Shown in pieces: positions 48,366-59,900 of a DNA stretch of 64,000 nucleotides (the first letter of the stretch is position 1; each line of letters begins with the position of its first letter). The notes under the pieces are model-generated. The model made no database searches and was not told where the DNA came from. It was given only the letters and a program-made list of their open reading frames with translations. Source of the stretch: Icerya purchasi (Eukaryota > Arthropoda > Insecta > Hemiptera > Monophlebidae); contig CM077115.1 of NCBI GenBank assembly GCA_039619475.1, forward strand, positions 177,700,060 to 177,764,059, read 5' to 3'. The position numbers and the translations under genes were made by a program.

Positions 48366-50361
48366 GAAATATTATCATCCACCATTTGCTAACAAATATT
48401 TTTTAAGAAGGAAAAAAAAAAAGAGACACCGATAGGATTGTTCTTAGACGGAATTCGATTTGAACAGTTCCTTAAAAACTGATTTTCCATATGCAATCGG
48501 CGGCAGTTCGCTATTATCAGGCGTGGTGCTAAATAAATTACAACATTTGTGCGCAGTCCTTTCGAACGGAACAATATGTGAATTACGAACGCGTGGCAGC
48601 GTATAAATATATACGTAAAAACTTTTATTAATACGACGCCGCTGCGTAATATTCAAAATTAAATAAAAATATAAAGTTGAAAAATTATTTCGCTTACTGT
48701 ACTGATTGTTTTTTTTTGTTTTTTTTTTTTAAATCGTGAAAAATGAAAGAGAAGAGCACAAATTCCAAAAAAGAGAAAAAAGAACCCAAGGAAAAGTTCA
48801 ATTTAGCGGAATTTGACGAGGATTTCGTAAGGTTCTTTCGAGTTGCGCTTAAACTGTATGTAATATGTCGGAAAAAATAAAAACAAAAGGGCACGGTATT
48901 CCGCTTTAAACTATTATCTGTGCCGGTGGTTTGCGAGGGAATTTTTTGTTTTGCAGCGCATTCTGCGAATTGTACGAGCGCTTTTCTTTCCCCGCCATTC
49001 AATTACACCGTTAATATCTATCAACTTTGGTTGCGTCATGCGTAGCGGCGGCGGTGGGTTCCCGATGATTATTCGAGCAATTTTCGCGCGAAACCGTCCA
49101 AACAGGGGCAAAAATGATGGAGGAAAAACCGTTTGCTTCATTATCGTCGTCGAATGGACAGACGACTTCAGATTCCGCCCGTTTCCCGCCAATTTCACCG
49201 TGTTTCCCCTCGTTCCTGGTCAGTTCGTGTCCGACATCATTACCCAGCAATTGAAATTTCTGTCACTGCTGCGGGCTATCCACTTTATTACTTTCAGCTT
49301 TTTCTTTTTCTCTTCGCTCGTCCGTGCTTAAATTATCGACAGATCCTCGTCTTACTATTTTTCATCTGCTCTTGCTCCCGTTCCGTTATTACTATCCTTT
49401 CCAGTTTCCTCCTTATCAATATGTTTTACTTCGACACTATTCCGCCCCCGGCTGATCCCTTCGAATTTTCACGTTTGATTATTATCAACGTTACTTCTGC
49501 CCTCCTCCCCCGGCTAATGCCAGCAGCTGTACCTTTCCGCTTTTGTTTGCTTACTCATCTTCTTACTCGATAATATTACCGAGCAACGACGGTCTACTTT
49601 TCTCATCAGAACGCCATCGATATCGATTTTCGCTACAACACAAACACGCACACACGCGCATTCATTATTGACACAAGCTGATTGAAATTTTCCTTACGCG
49701 TGTGTGTGTGTGTATACGTGAATTTGTAGAGTGTTGGCGCAACATTTGTAGAACTTCCGATATTGCCGCTGATTACATATTGTCTTCTAACCTGGTTAAG
49801 CATTACGCGATTAAATGTGCTGTACGCGAACGCGCGTGTCTAATTTAACATTCGTAATTACAAATTGTTTCATGTAAATCAGCGAGCTTGCTTGCAACGA
49901 TCAATTCGTGTATATTCCTTCTTCCATAGTAGTAGTCACTTGCTTCCAATAGCGGCAGGCAGCATAAATCCGGGTTTCGTCCTTTCTGACCTTAGCATAG
50001 TAGTATATGCATTCCGTTTGTGGAGCATACCTCCTCGAGGACACCATAAATGCCATTGTTTTCATACGATGCTTCCTGTTATATCGGCAATTTACGTTTA
50101 CTTCTTCACCGTTCTGCATTTTCATCATCCTCCTTTTTTTCATCTTTCATCGGATCGTGAAAAAATTAAAAAACATCTAAAACCTTAAGTCGATCCTCAT
50201 GTTTTCGCGCCAATTTCTCAGTGTAGTCCGAGCACTTTTTTCCAACCTCTCTGACGTTATTCTTTTATCGACATTACCGAGGCTTTGACTATAACACGCG
50301 ATCCGCCTTTTTCGTATCTTCAGAGGGAGCTTAAGCGTGTTCCTTATGTTCCCGTTGCAGT
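48366..50361. other. No gene recognised
   Basis: Several overlapping frames of 79-146 codons on both strands at 48914-49573 sit in a locally GC-richer patch. They overlap each other in conflicting frames and show no motif. A GT repeat lies at 49698-49711. Confidence 0.4.
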
Positions 50362-50595
50362 GATCATCATCCCGGTTATACAATTCAGAAAAGGAATTCC
50401 GGCTTCTTATCAATCGGTGTAGCGAAACTTTTTCAGCTTTTTTATTAACGTTCGTCGTAGAACTTAATCCGATAACGAGATCATCATCCCGGTTATACAA
50501 TTCAGAAAAGGAATTCCGGCTTCTTATCAATCGGTGTAGCGAAACTTTTTCAGCTTTTTTATTAACGTTCGTCGTAGAACTTAATCCGATAACGA
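50362..50595. repeat. 117-bp perfect tandem duplication
   Basis: 50362-50478 is repeated without visible change as 50479-50595. Being a multiple of three, it makes a 39-residue peptide repeat on the minus strand (SRNSFSELYNRDDD), but no gene context supports translation. The lack of divergence indicates a very recent event, or an assembly artefact. Confidence 0.95.
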
Positions 50596-52149
50596 GAAAA
50601 CATTCCTTTCCTTCCTCGGAATCCGAATTAAATCTTCACATATAGCGGATAGAAATAAACGATTTTGTAATCTTTCATTTAGATAATTGACCTTCGTTTC
50701 CATTAATATATTCTCAGTTTTTTACCTTTTTTCCTATTTGCATTTATAATCGAATTAATAAAATCCGGAGAAATATGTATATTATTTAAATATAAATACC
50801 ATCGTGAAATAACTACATATTTCAGTTGACAATATTACCCGGTTGGCGTCTTTATTAATTTCGATTACATCTCAAAATTCTATAATGTCGGTAAAAATTA
50901 TTTTAACTTATAAAGTTGTGTGCATACTTGTATAAAAGATCCGAATTTTTAATTACACGGCGAAAACCGGCGTTATAAATAAAAAAAGGAGCGTACGAAT
51001 ATTACCACAATTATTATGAAAAGAGCGTAGTCTAAATTTTTTCGTATACGTAACTTTTCACGCGTCATCATTATTACTTTCTCTCGGGTTCTGTTTTTGT
51101 TTTTAAAATTGCAAGATAACTCGAAATTACAATTTAAAAAAAACGTGCGAAATTATTTTATTTACTTCTCGAAAGTGTCCTCTGTTCAAATTTAGATCGA
51201 TAATAAATAGATTCGAAATGGTAATTTTACACGTCATTCAGGTACGTCTTTTATGAAGATAGCCTAAACAAAAAAAAAAAAAGGAAAATTAAAAAGTACT
51301 TTACGCTACAGTCATAGATGAACCCGACTAAATTGTTAATAACTTTTTTAGCTTGCCACCTTAAACTGTTATCTAAAATTTTCTTCTCGACGGAACTTCC
51401 GTAATTAATTTTGTAAGTTTTTGAAAAATCTCTTTTTATATGCAGCATTCTTCAAAATAATTGTTTATCAATGTTGCTTCTTTTTTTTTTTCTGGTATTT
51501 TTAAATTTCGAACATGCCTACATCTTTTTTAATTATTTACATTCTGTGAGAGACCAGCGGAGTCCTTAAATCTTTCTAGGTTATTGTCGCGACTAATTTT
51601 AAATGCTTAAAAAGTAGCTGGATCTTAAATCTTCGCTTTTCGGTCTAGTCTCAGTATTCGCTATTAATTTGTACGCCCACTGACAGTATCTTTTTTATTC
51701 TCGGCAGCTTTAAATCGTTTCTTCTTTCACTTCTTTAATTATGTCTTAATTTTGATCTAGCTCTAGACCACATATTAAGAAATATCGAAAATTATTACTT
51801 TTTCATTAGGTTAATGTTCACATTTCAGACGAGACCACAAATAAATTTAAAAAGAAAAACTACCGCGCTGAAATGTGTTAACAATTCTTATTGCCATCCG
51901 TTATAATTATTTAATATTTATTAACCATTTAAACAGATTAAAAAAAAAACAATAAAAAAAATTACCGAATGCTGGAAAACGTCACGAGAACGTTAAAAGA
52001 GTTTTTTCGGGCGTCAACGAAAATTATATTCTCGAGGATATTTCAGGTGTTATAAAACAAAATCGATTAATTACAAAAGTGTAAAACATATCGATCTTCT
52101 TAATTTGATCATTCCATTAAAAAATATTATTATTTTTTTTTATTTCCCC
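50596..52149. other. No gene recognised
   Basis: AT-rich with T or A runs at 51481-51490 and 51941-51960. No similarity was seen. Confidence 0.4.
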
Positions 52150-52905
52150 TTCCATAATGCATTCGTCAACATGGGCATAAGACCAAGCAGGGCCGTATCT
52201 ATACCAAAATTTCGGCGGAGGGGGGTTATTACGAAAATATTTTTATAATTATACGTATAATGTGTGTGTGTGTGTTATCATGAAATATATTTATTTATAA
52301 ATGGTACACTAAAGCCTTGTAGTCAATTTTGTATATGCAATATTTGAACACTACAATGAAAGAAAATAAAAAATAGTCGTTTTCATAGAATTCATAAATA
52401 TTTCAATTTTCTTTTCTTTTGTTAAAAATTGAAAAGAAATAAATTTATTCTAAATTTCGAAGCAGTTATTATTTCGCAGACATTTCGGGGGGGGGGGGTG
52501 AACCCGGAAAACCCTCTCCTCAGATACGGGGCCCTGGGCCCAAGAACTGAAAAAAAAGGAGAGGAGAAACAGAATCAGATCTTTATGCGACGTGAAATAA
52601 CCAATAAGAATGTATCAAGCGCTTGGATGACAGAAGGAGATGGATGGGAAAGAATGAAGGGAGTGGGAACACTGCTTGACGACAGAAAGGAGTAGAAAGA
52701 AGATCGTTCCATTGAAAGCGAAGAACATTCGAACATTATATGATGAGGGTTACATATAGGGTAATATGGAGATGGCGCGAGACAGAAGGGGACGAAAGGA
52801 GCAAATCGTGCCCAAAGCTCAAGCGACCAATCGCAGAAGGGAAGTCAAGAAACAAGGAATAGTGAGGAAGGGAAGTTTGAATAAACAAGTAAAACAGTCC
52901 AGCAA
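52150..52905 (-). pseudogene. Family 1 LINE C-terminal fragment, carrying a hAT MITE
   Basis: On the minus strand, FYLFIQTSLP...RLSFGHDLLLSS (about 52890-52800) and HHIMFECSSLSMERSSFYS (about 52745-52690) match FYLSVQPLPS...RLRFGHTFLPSS and NHVFFECSSLSSERSLFYS of the near-complete copy. VPTPFILSHPSPSVIQALDTF comes next (about 52670-52605). The 3' UTR is interrupted by a hAT-type MITE (52188-52536). Beyond it on the minus strand a few tens of bases ending in an A-rich tract (about 52133-52145) may be the original 3' end. It is 5'-truncated and frameshifted. Confidence 0.8.
52188..52536. mobile_element. hAT-type MITE, 349 bp
   Basis: The left end CAGGGCCGTATCT is mirrored at the right end by AGATACGG(GG)CCCTG. 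CAGGGCC-type ends are typical of hAT elements. It is flanked by 8-bp near-duplicates, AGACCAAG (52180-52187) and GGCCCAAG (52537-52544), six of eight identical, as expected for hAT 8-bp target duplications. The interior is AT-rich with a GT repeat and G runs near both ends. There is no transposase, so it depends on an autonomous relative. Confidence 0.8.
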
Positions 52906-54250
52906 TAAAAATTGCTTTTAAAAAAATAGCGAAGGGAAAAAAAACATTCGTATTAACACTGAAATCGCGGCGGATATGAGCGGCAATTTGAGAAATTTAA
53001 ATTGATCGCATTAGTGGTGCTAGCGCGTTGAGATTGTTCTGTTCAACTGGAGTAAGGCAGCAAGTTTTCCTGTGTAAAATTGAAGATTTCCTTTCGCGAA
53101 ACTTTCTTAACTTATTCATTCGTAAATCTTGAAAATGGCGTTTACCCGGTGTACGTTCGGCTGAAGTTTAGCCGAGAGAATGTTTAATCGATGTGACGTA
53201 TCTCGGCTGGTTGTCGCTATTATTTTAGTATAATACGTGAAATGTACCAACAAGCCGTTGATGCAGCTGTATAATCTGCTCTCACTAACAGTGCGGCGTC
53301 GTGCTAAACGGTGTGCAGGATAAATCAGCAGGCGCTAGATAAATTGAACAAAGTTTAACACGGTTCTGAATGTACGAATGCGATGAAGAGATGGAATTTC
53401 ACGCTAATAATGCTGAATCAGCGGCTAATTTTCTAGTCTATCTTCGTAGAGCACTTATCGTAGTACATTTTCGGAGGTCACCCGCGTAACTTGGCGTCAA
53501 AGTCAAAAAAAGAAAAACACTTTAAATTAAACTCGACTTTTCTATTGGGCTTATTAGAATGCGAAGTTGGCATCGCCGGCGAAACCGAATTTACCTCTCT
53601 GTACATATCGTATTCAGTAGCCCGTCGAGCCGAAGACTTATTCAAATGATGTCACGGTATGCAAGCAAGAGGGCACTTTACATAATGACTTTTTAAAGCT
53701 GCCTTTGCCGATGCATAAATCGTGAACAATCCGATTTCGAGACGGTCTTAAAAACTTTCGCATTTAGTTAATTAAAAATGTATGTGAGCGTATTTTTCTG
53801 CATATGCGCGCGATTTTCTGAAAATCAGCTAAGGAGTTTACAACGACGTCACATCGTGAACTATCTGGCATTACACACTACTCCTTTAAAGGTAGAAGAT
53901 GAGCTTTTCCTTTTTTTTTTTTTTTTTTTGATTTTCTTAATTTGCACTCGTCCGTTATAGACTTTTAATCAATTGACTGTTCCTGGACGACATAACTGTT
54001 GAATTACAGATTTCGAATTACCCTAAATCCAAATACTAGCAATGCGTCGATTGTAGAAGAGTTAGACATGAAAAGTGACACACAATCGATTACTATAGAA
54101 AATTGAAAGAAATTCCATAACGATATTTCGGTCAAGCTCACGGAATAATTCGAGGCAAATGTAGATGACGACAATCGATATATATATATATATATATATT
54201 AGCGGAAAGATACTTGATTACGATATATATATATATATATATATATTAAT
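52906..54250. other. No gene recognised; two (AT)n tracts
   Basis: Microsatellites at about 54178-54199 and 54222-54246 share the flank CGATATAT. A T20 run lies at about 53911-53930. No gene was seen. Confidence 0.45.
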
Positions 54251-54336
54251 GCCATTGGGCTTAGTGCACTGTGAATCTTAACTTCACAAGCTCTGACACC
54301 TTGCTAAGGGTATGGGATTCGTTTTACTTTACTTTA
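54251..54336 (+). mobile_element. SINE 3' fragment with TTTAC tail
   Basis: GGGCTTAGTGCACT and TTAACTTCACAAGC, followed by GGGTATGGGATTCGTTTTAC, parallel 45466-45550. The 3' tail is TTTACTTTACTTT, which defines the tail unit of this SINE. Confidence 0.78.
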
Positions 54337-54345
54337 TATATATAT

Positions 54346-54965
54346 CGGTGATTATCCCCTACATAAATTTTGTTTCAAATTAATCCGCGAGCAATATAGT
54401 TATGAAATTTCTTTCAGTCATAATAATCGACTACGCAATCATGTCTAAATAATCGATATATTTGTGTGTTCATGCCTATCTTCTATGGAGCGAGCAATTT
54501 CAAACGCGAATTCAATAACTGACCCCCACATATAATAATCTGAAGTGTTTTTAGATTCGTTCCAGTGTTGATGTTGCCTTATATGTTTTTCTTGCAGTGC
54601 ATCCTGCTGTGTTTATTAACGGAACTCCCAGACAATTTGATTTTTTTTTTTTTTTTTTTGGAATGCTCTTATGATTTAACTTTTAAAGAAAAAAATTAGT
54701 TGTACGGATCGGTCTTTTGTTCTCGTGTTTAATCTCTTATCGTGTTCGACAGCTGATAAGGATTTATTCGGTGAGTTCGTTCCGTTTATCTTTCTATTTC
54801 GATTATTGTTTCAGTTTTGATTTGTAATATTCATTTTATTTCGTACAGTTAACTCGTCTCATTTATTTTTATTTGTTTATTTTATTTCAGTTGTTTATTT
54901 TTTATTTTTTTTTATTTAATTATTTATTTATTTTATTCTAATTTACCTATTTATCTGCGTATTCG
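54346..54965 (+). promoter_or_regulatory. Upstream region / 5' UTR of the family 1 element
   Basis: T-rich sequence ahead of ORF1, with a T19 run at about 54641-54659. LINEs of this type usually carry an internal promoter at the 5' end; none can be pinpointed here. Confidence 0.4.
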
Positions 54966-55292
54966 ATGAGCTCGTCTAGTGGGGGCCGCCAGGCGGTCTC
55001 CTCTAAAGATACTAAACCGTTAAAGACGGGGTTATCTCTTCCCCTGATGGAAGTTGACGTTTCCATGAAACGCAAACCTTCTGATCCTCTCTCGCCAGTT
55101 ACGTCATTCTCCAATAAGGATTTGCGACTGTCACAGTCCGATGTATCCAAACTTCCCAACAAAATTAATAGCAATAATAACAATAATGCAAACAATAATA
55201 ATAGTAAAAATAGTAATAATTCTAATGCCTTTGAAGCAATCAAAAACTTTAATATTAGCAATTCACAAGAGAACACTAACAATAGTGGTAAC

Positions 55293-55323
<31 letters not shown>

Positions 55324-55386
55324 ACAACAATAATAACAATAATAATAATAATAACAATAATAATAATAACAGTAATAATAATAACA

Positions 55387-55419
<33 letters not shown>

Positions 55420-56654
55420 TCAACGATATGGTCAGTAATAATATTAATAAAGAACTTACCTTTCCGTTAGACCATCCTGGCCCTTTTTTAATATATTTAG
55501 AGCATCTCGAAAAAAATATTGCAAATGCACATCCCTTGGCCATAGCTAAGTTGCTGTTTAAATCAACTACGGAATGTTTAAACGTCAAAAAACAAGGTGG
55601 GAACCGCTTATCGGTTTTATTCCCCTCTGCGGTTACGGCTAATAAATTCTTAGATCAACATGATTTTATGAGGAAAAATAGTCTTAAAGCATTCGTACCC
55701 AATCATGTTTTCTTCCGATTCGGAATAATTTCTGATGTGCATGCTTCCTTTTCGGAGGAAGATATCATGGAAGGTATCTCCTCGTCCATTCCTGTTGCTT
55801 CAGTTAGGAGAATTTCTAAAACCGTGGATGGTGTTCGTCTGCCCACTCGATCGGTAGAGATTAAATTTGTTTCCTCCGTTCTTCCTTCCCATATCTCTAT
55901 TTTTAGATTAATTTTTCAGGTATCGCCCAGTATTAGATCTCCTATTCAATGTAATAAGTGCCATCGTTTTGGTCATATTTCTAATCTTTGTCGTAGTACC
56001 TCAACTTTCTGCGTTCATTGCAGCGACAAACATTCATTCTCAGAATGCCCTTCGATTAATTCTGCTCCCGTATGCCGAAATTGCAGAGGGGATCATCGTT
56101 CTTCGGATCGACGCTGCCCTGAATGGCTTCGACAAAAGGAGATAAAACGTATTATGGCCTATGAGAACATTCCGTTCCAAGAAGCTTGCGATATGAAAAG
56201 TAAATCTTTCGCATCATCAGCCTTTTCTTACGCTGACAGAGCCGCAGCTCAACCCAGGGATCCAGTCTCTTCATTAACAAATCCTTCATCTGAAAAAATG
56301 TTTCCTCAGATGAGAGCACCAAGGCCAATAAAAGGCCAGTACTTTCACCGTCAATCTAATAAAAAACCGCAAACTAAAACTTCTCCTCAATTTCCGTCTC
56401 TACCGTCCAATCGCATACCTTCTCCATCTAATGGTTGGGCTTTGAAATCTAATGCCATTAATTTGAATAACTCTGCTGATCTTGTTACTTCTGATGATTC
56501 TTTTAATGAGACACCCTCGCAAATTTCCTCCCCAGTTGAGTCTTTCTCCTCTGCATTTATACAGCTCTTAGCTAGACATAACATTGCAGCTTCATCCGAA
56601 CTTGAAAAATCTCTTCAATTTTTGCTCCAGAGCTTTATGCCTCATACCTTGTAA
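54966..56654 (+). CDS. Family 1 ORF1: Gag-like RNA-binding protein with Asn tract
   Basis: 562 codons from a proper ATG. ORF1 proteins of this group bind the element RNA and form the ribonucleoprotein that ORF2 uses. The N-terminus (residues 1-65) is Ser/Lys-rich. Residues about 68-151 are dominated by asparagine with a few Ser, encoded by AAT/AAC repeats. Residues about 160-320 should hold the folded core (a GNRLSVLFPSAVTANKFL stretch near 205-225). Three zinc knuckles follow: C329-C332-H337-C342, C349-C352-H356-C361 and C370-C373-H377-C384. After them comes the family phrase IKRIMAYENIPFQEA, then a disordered Ser/Pro-rich tail. The frame is intact. The Asn tract is unusual and the complementary strand reads as a leucine run, which is an artefact. 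I am confident of the family type; the RNA-binding role comes from family knowledge. Confidence 0.9.
55170..55425. repeat. AAT/AAC microsatellite coding for poly-Asn
   Basis: Trinucleotide repeat within ORF1, interrupted by AGT (Ser). Mixed AAT and AAC codons suggest either an old tract or selection for the residues rather than simple slippage alone. Confidence 0.95.
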
Positions 56655-56963
56655 TATATTAACATATACAACATTTAAAATTTTGTTATATTCTGAACTA
56701 TATTTGTTTATTTGTTTTTGTTTTTTTATTCTCTCTTTTTCTTCTCTTTTACACTTTTTCATCCTTTATAAATTGTACATTTTTCCTTTCCATGTGTTCC
56801 ATTCTCTTACTTCTTTTTTTTTTTTTTTTTTTATCCTGTTCCCCTACTGCCCTGGCATATTATTTTTATATTAACCCATTATACTTTTTTACCTACCCTC
56901 ACTCTCATTATCATGTCTTCGCCTATCTTAATTTACTCCTGATCTATATTCATAATGGCTTAA
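56655..56963 (+). other. T-rich ORF1-ORF2 spacer
   Basis: About 300 bp that is strongly pyrimidine-rich, with a T19 run near 56814-56832. This is long for a LINE inter-ORF gap; many relatives overlap or sit within tens of bases. How ORF2 is translated is therefore unclear. An ATG at 56955 is in the ORF2 frame, but the second codon after it is TAA (56961-56963). Confidence 0.7.
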
Positions 56964-59900
56964 AAACTTAATATTCTGCAATGGAATTGTCGCAGTCTTA
57001 GAGTCAACAAAGATGCTTTGGAGGGCTTGCTGGACCTTCACAAAATCGATGTGGCTTTGCTTTCTGAAATATGGTTAAAGGATTCTTCTGACATCAACTT
57101 TAGAGGTTTTACCTTAGTCAGTTCCTGTCGAAATGATGGCTATGGAGGAGCTGATGTTTTGATTAGAAATGACATTCTTTTCTATTCTCACAATATTCGC
57201 TTATTCAGTTCATCCTCCTCCCTACTTCCTAATTTAGTTCATATTTCCATCCCTAACAACTCTACTTGTCCTCTTAACTTTATCTCTGTCTACATTCCTC
57301 CTAATTTTGATCTTCGGAACTTTCCTTTTTCCGGTTTTTTTGATTCGCTTCCTTCCCCTTTTATTATAGGAGGAGACTGGAACGCTCGTTCTCCTTTTTG
57401 GGGTTGCTCCAATTATAATAGTAACGGTGTTATTCTTGAAGACATTTTTCTGCATAATAATCTTTTTTTGCTGAATGATAATTCTCCTACCTTTTATAGG
57501 AATCCAACTACGTTTAGTTCAATTGACTTAACCTTTACATCTCCTAACCTCGGTTTTAACTGTTCGTGGAAAACCTTAAATGGCACGTTTGGAAGCGACC
57601 ATGTTCCCATTATCATATCCCTTAACAACTTTTCTCCTCCTGTGCAGCCTGAACTCCTTCATACTCCTCAATGGTACCTTCCTAAAACCGATTGGTCGAT
57701 GTTTCGCCGTGTTGTCGATTCATTTCTTCCTTTTATCAATGTTGACAGGAATCCTATATCCCAATATCAGTCATTCACTCAATCTATTTCCTTTGCTCTT
57801 TCCTTATCTGCTCCTCCGTACCATTCTCCATTAAAAAATAGATCTATATATGCTTCATCCCTGTGGTGGAATAATGATTGCAAGTCTGCGTTCGATCTCT
57901 GTACTTCCACTTTTAGATCTTTTCGCTCCTGTCCTTCTTTTCCCAACTTCCTTGCACATAAAAGAGCTAATGCTAAGGCTAGGTTCGTTCTTAAACGCTC
58001 AAAAAGAGCCGCTTGGATAAAGTTCTGTTCTTCTTTTTCCCGCTCTACTCCAATGACTCATGTCTGGAAAATGGCTAAAGCGTTTAGAACTCCTTTATCG
58101 GAACGACCTTCTTATCTTAATATCCCGAAAGATAGCCTCATTTCATTCATGGACTCCGTAGCTCCTTCCTATGTCCCTAGCCTCGAAGAGTTTCATTCTC
58201 CTTCTCCTTCTATTAATTCTACTTCTCACTTTTTATCTTCTAGCTTTAGTCTTAATGAACTTCGTGCTTCTTTAAGTAAGTCCTCCTCCAAATCCTGCCC
58301 TGGTATTGATGGTATATCTTTTCTCATTATAAAAAACCTCTCTATTCAATCTCTTGAGACTCTTCTTAGTATATATAATTCTTTTCTTCTTTCTTGTTCC
58401 ACTCCTCCTTCTTGGAGTGCCTTTATCGTTATACCCATACCAAAGAAAAACTTCTCTTCTTTTCGTCCTATCTCACTTGCTCCCTGTTTAAGGAAGCTCT
58501 TTGAGAGCATGTTAAATAAACGGCTTGTCTGGTTTCTCGAACACAATAACTTAATTCCTAATAATATGTTCGGTTTCCGTCCCTGTCTTGGTCCTCCTGA
58601 TTGCATTAGTGTTTTCCTTTCTGACATTTATAATTCCTATGTAAACAAAAATTTTACTATCGCAGCCTTTATTGATGTTTCCAGTGCATTTGACAATGTT
58701 CACCTCCCTACTCTCAGAAATATAATGCTGTCACTGCATCTTCCGGACTGTGTTGTTTCCCTTATTATTAATCTTTTCCAAAGCCGGACTGTATATCTAT
58801 CCACTTCTTGTTATTCCACTTCAAGAAAAGTTTTTTGTGGTCTTCCTCAGGGTTCCTGTCTTAGTCCTACTCTCTTCAACATCTATACTTCTCATATTGC
58901 TTCTCTTCCATTAAATTCATCGTCTCTATTCTATGCTGATGATATTCTTATTTTCTCTTTTTTTCGCAACTTAACAGATGCTGTCTTAGAACTAAATAGG
59001 TCATTAGCCACTATAGAAAATGCTCTTTCCAATATTCATCTTTTTGTCTCTCCTCATAAATCCGCGGCCATGGTTTTTACTTTCCGTTCATATAATCCTT
59101 CCTCAATCAATCTAACCTTAAGTCATTATCCTGTCCCTCTGGTGGAGAGTTGCTGTTATTTGGGTGTGCTTCTTAACGGCCGTCTTTCCTTTCACGAACA
59201 TATTAGTCGCCTGTATACTTCTTGTCTCAAAAGGATTAATCTTTTAAAATCACTCTCATCGTACAGGTGGGGTGGTGATCCTTACATTCTTTCCTTATTG
59301 TATAAGTCTCTTATTCTTTCTAAGTTGGACTACTGTTCCTATATATACGGCAACGCTTCTAAATCTCTTCTGTTAAAGCTTGACCGCATTCTAAATTCCT
59401 GTCTTCGTCTTTGTCTGGGTGCACGTAAATCTACTCCAATTCCTGCCATCCTCTCTGAATCCAAATCACTCCCTTTGTTCATCCGCAGATCCTATCTAGG
59501 CTATCGTTTCCTAATCAAACGCCTTCCCTCCTTTTCCTCTAGAATTATAGCTGCCTATTGCTCTATTTTTCACAACTGGCGTTTTACTCCCAACAGAATT
59601 CCAATTTTATCTTTCATTTCTGTTCGTCTTGCCAATTTTTCTCCTTATATTTTCTCCTATGATAAATCTCCGTACTTTTCTCTTAATTATTTCAGTCTCT
59701 TACATCCTCCTCACGTATTTCATTTGTCAAGTTCCGCCAAATTCCTTCCTCACTCTATAGTTAGATCTGAATTTCACATGGTTTTAAGCTCTTTATATCC
59801 CAATCATTCCGTTATTTTTACTGATGGTTCTAAGAGTGCTGATGGGGTTGGTGCCGCCTTTGTTTTTCCTTCTCACAACTACTCCGAATCCTTTAAACTT

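Noticed and set aside
48951..49573. Overlapping frames of 126-146 codons as host exons
   Set aside because: Frames on both strands overlap without codon bias or motifs, and no flanking splice structure could be argued.
54947..55588. 213-codon minus-strand frame with a very long leucine run
   Set aside because: It is the antisense of the AAT/AAC repeat in ORF1; the real gene is on the plus strand with knuckles and intact family motifs.
57018..57020. TTG as the start of ORF2
   Set aside because: Endonuclease sequence (ILQWNCRSL) is readable upstream of it in the same frame, so the domain begins earlier. A TTG start has no support in a eukaryotic LINE.
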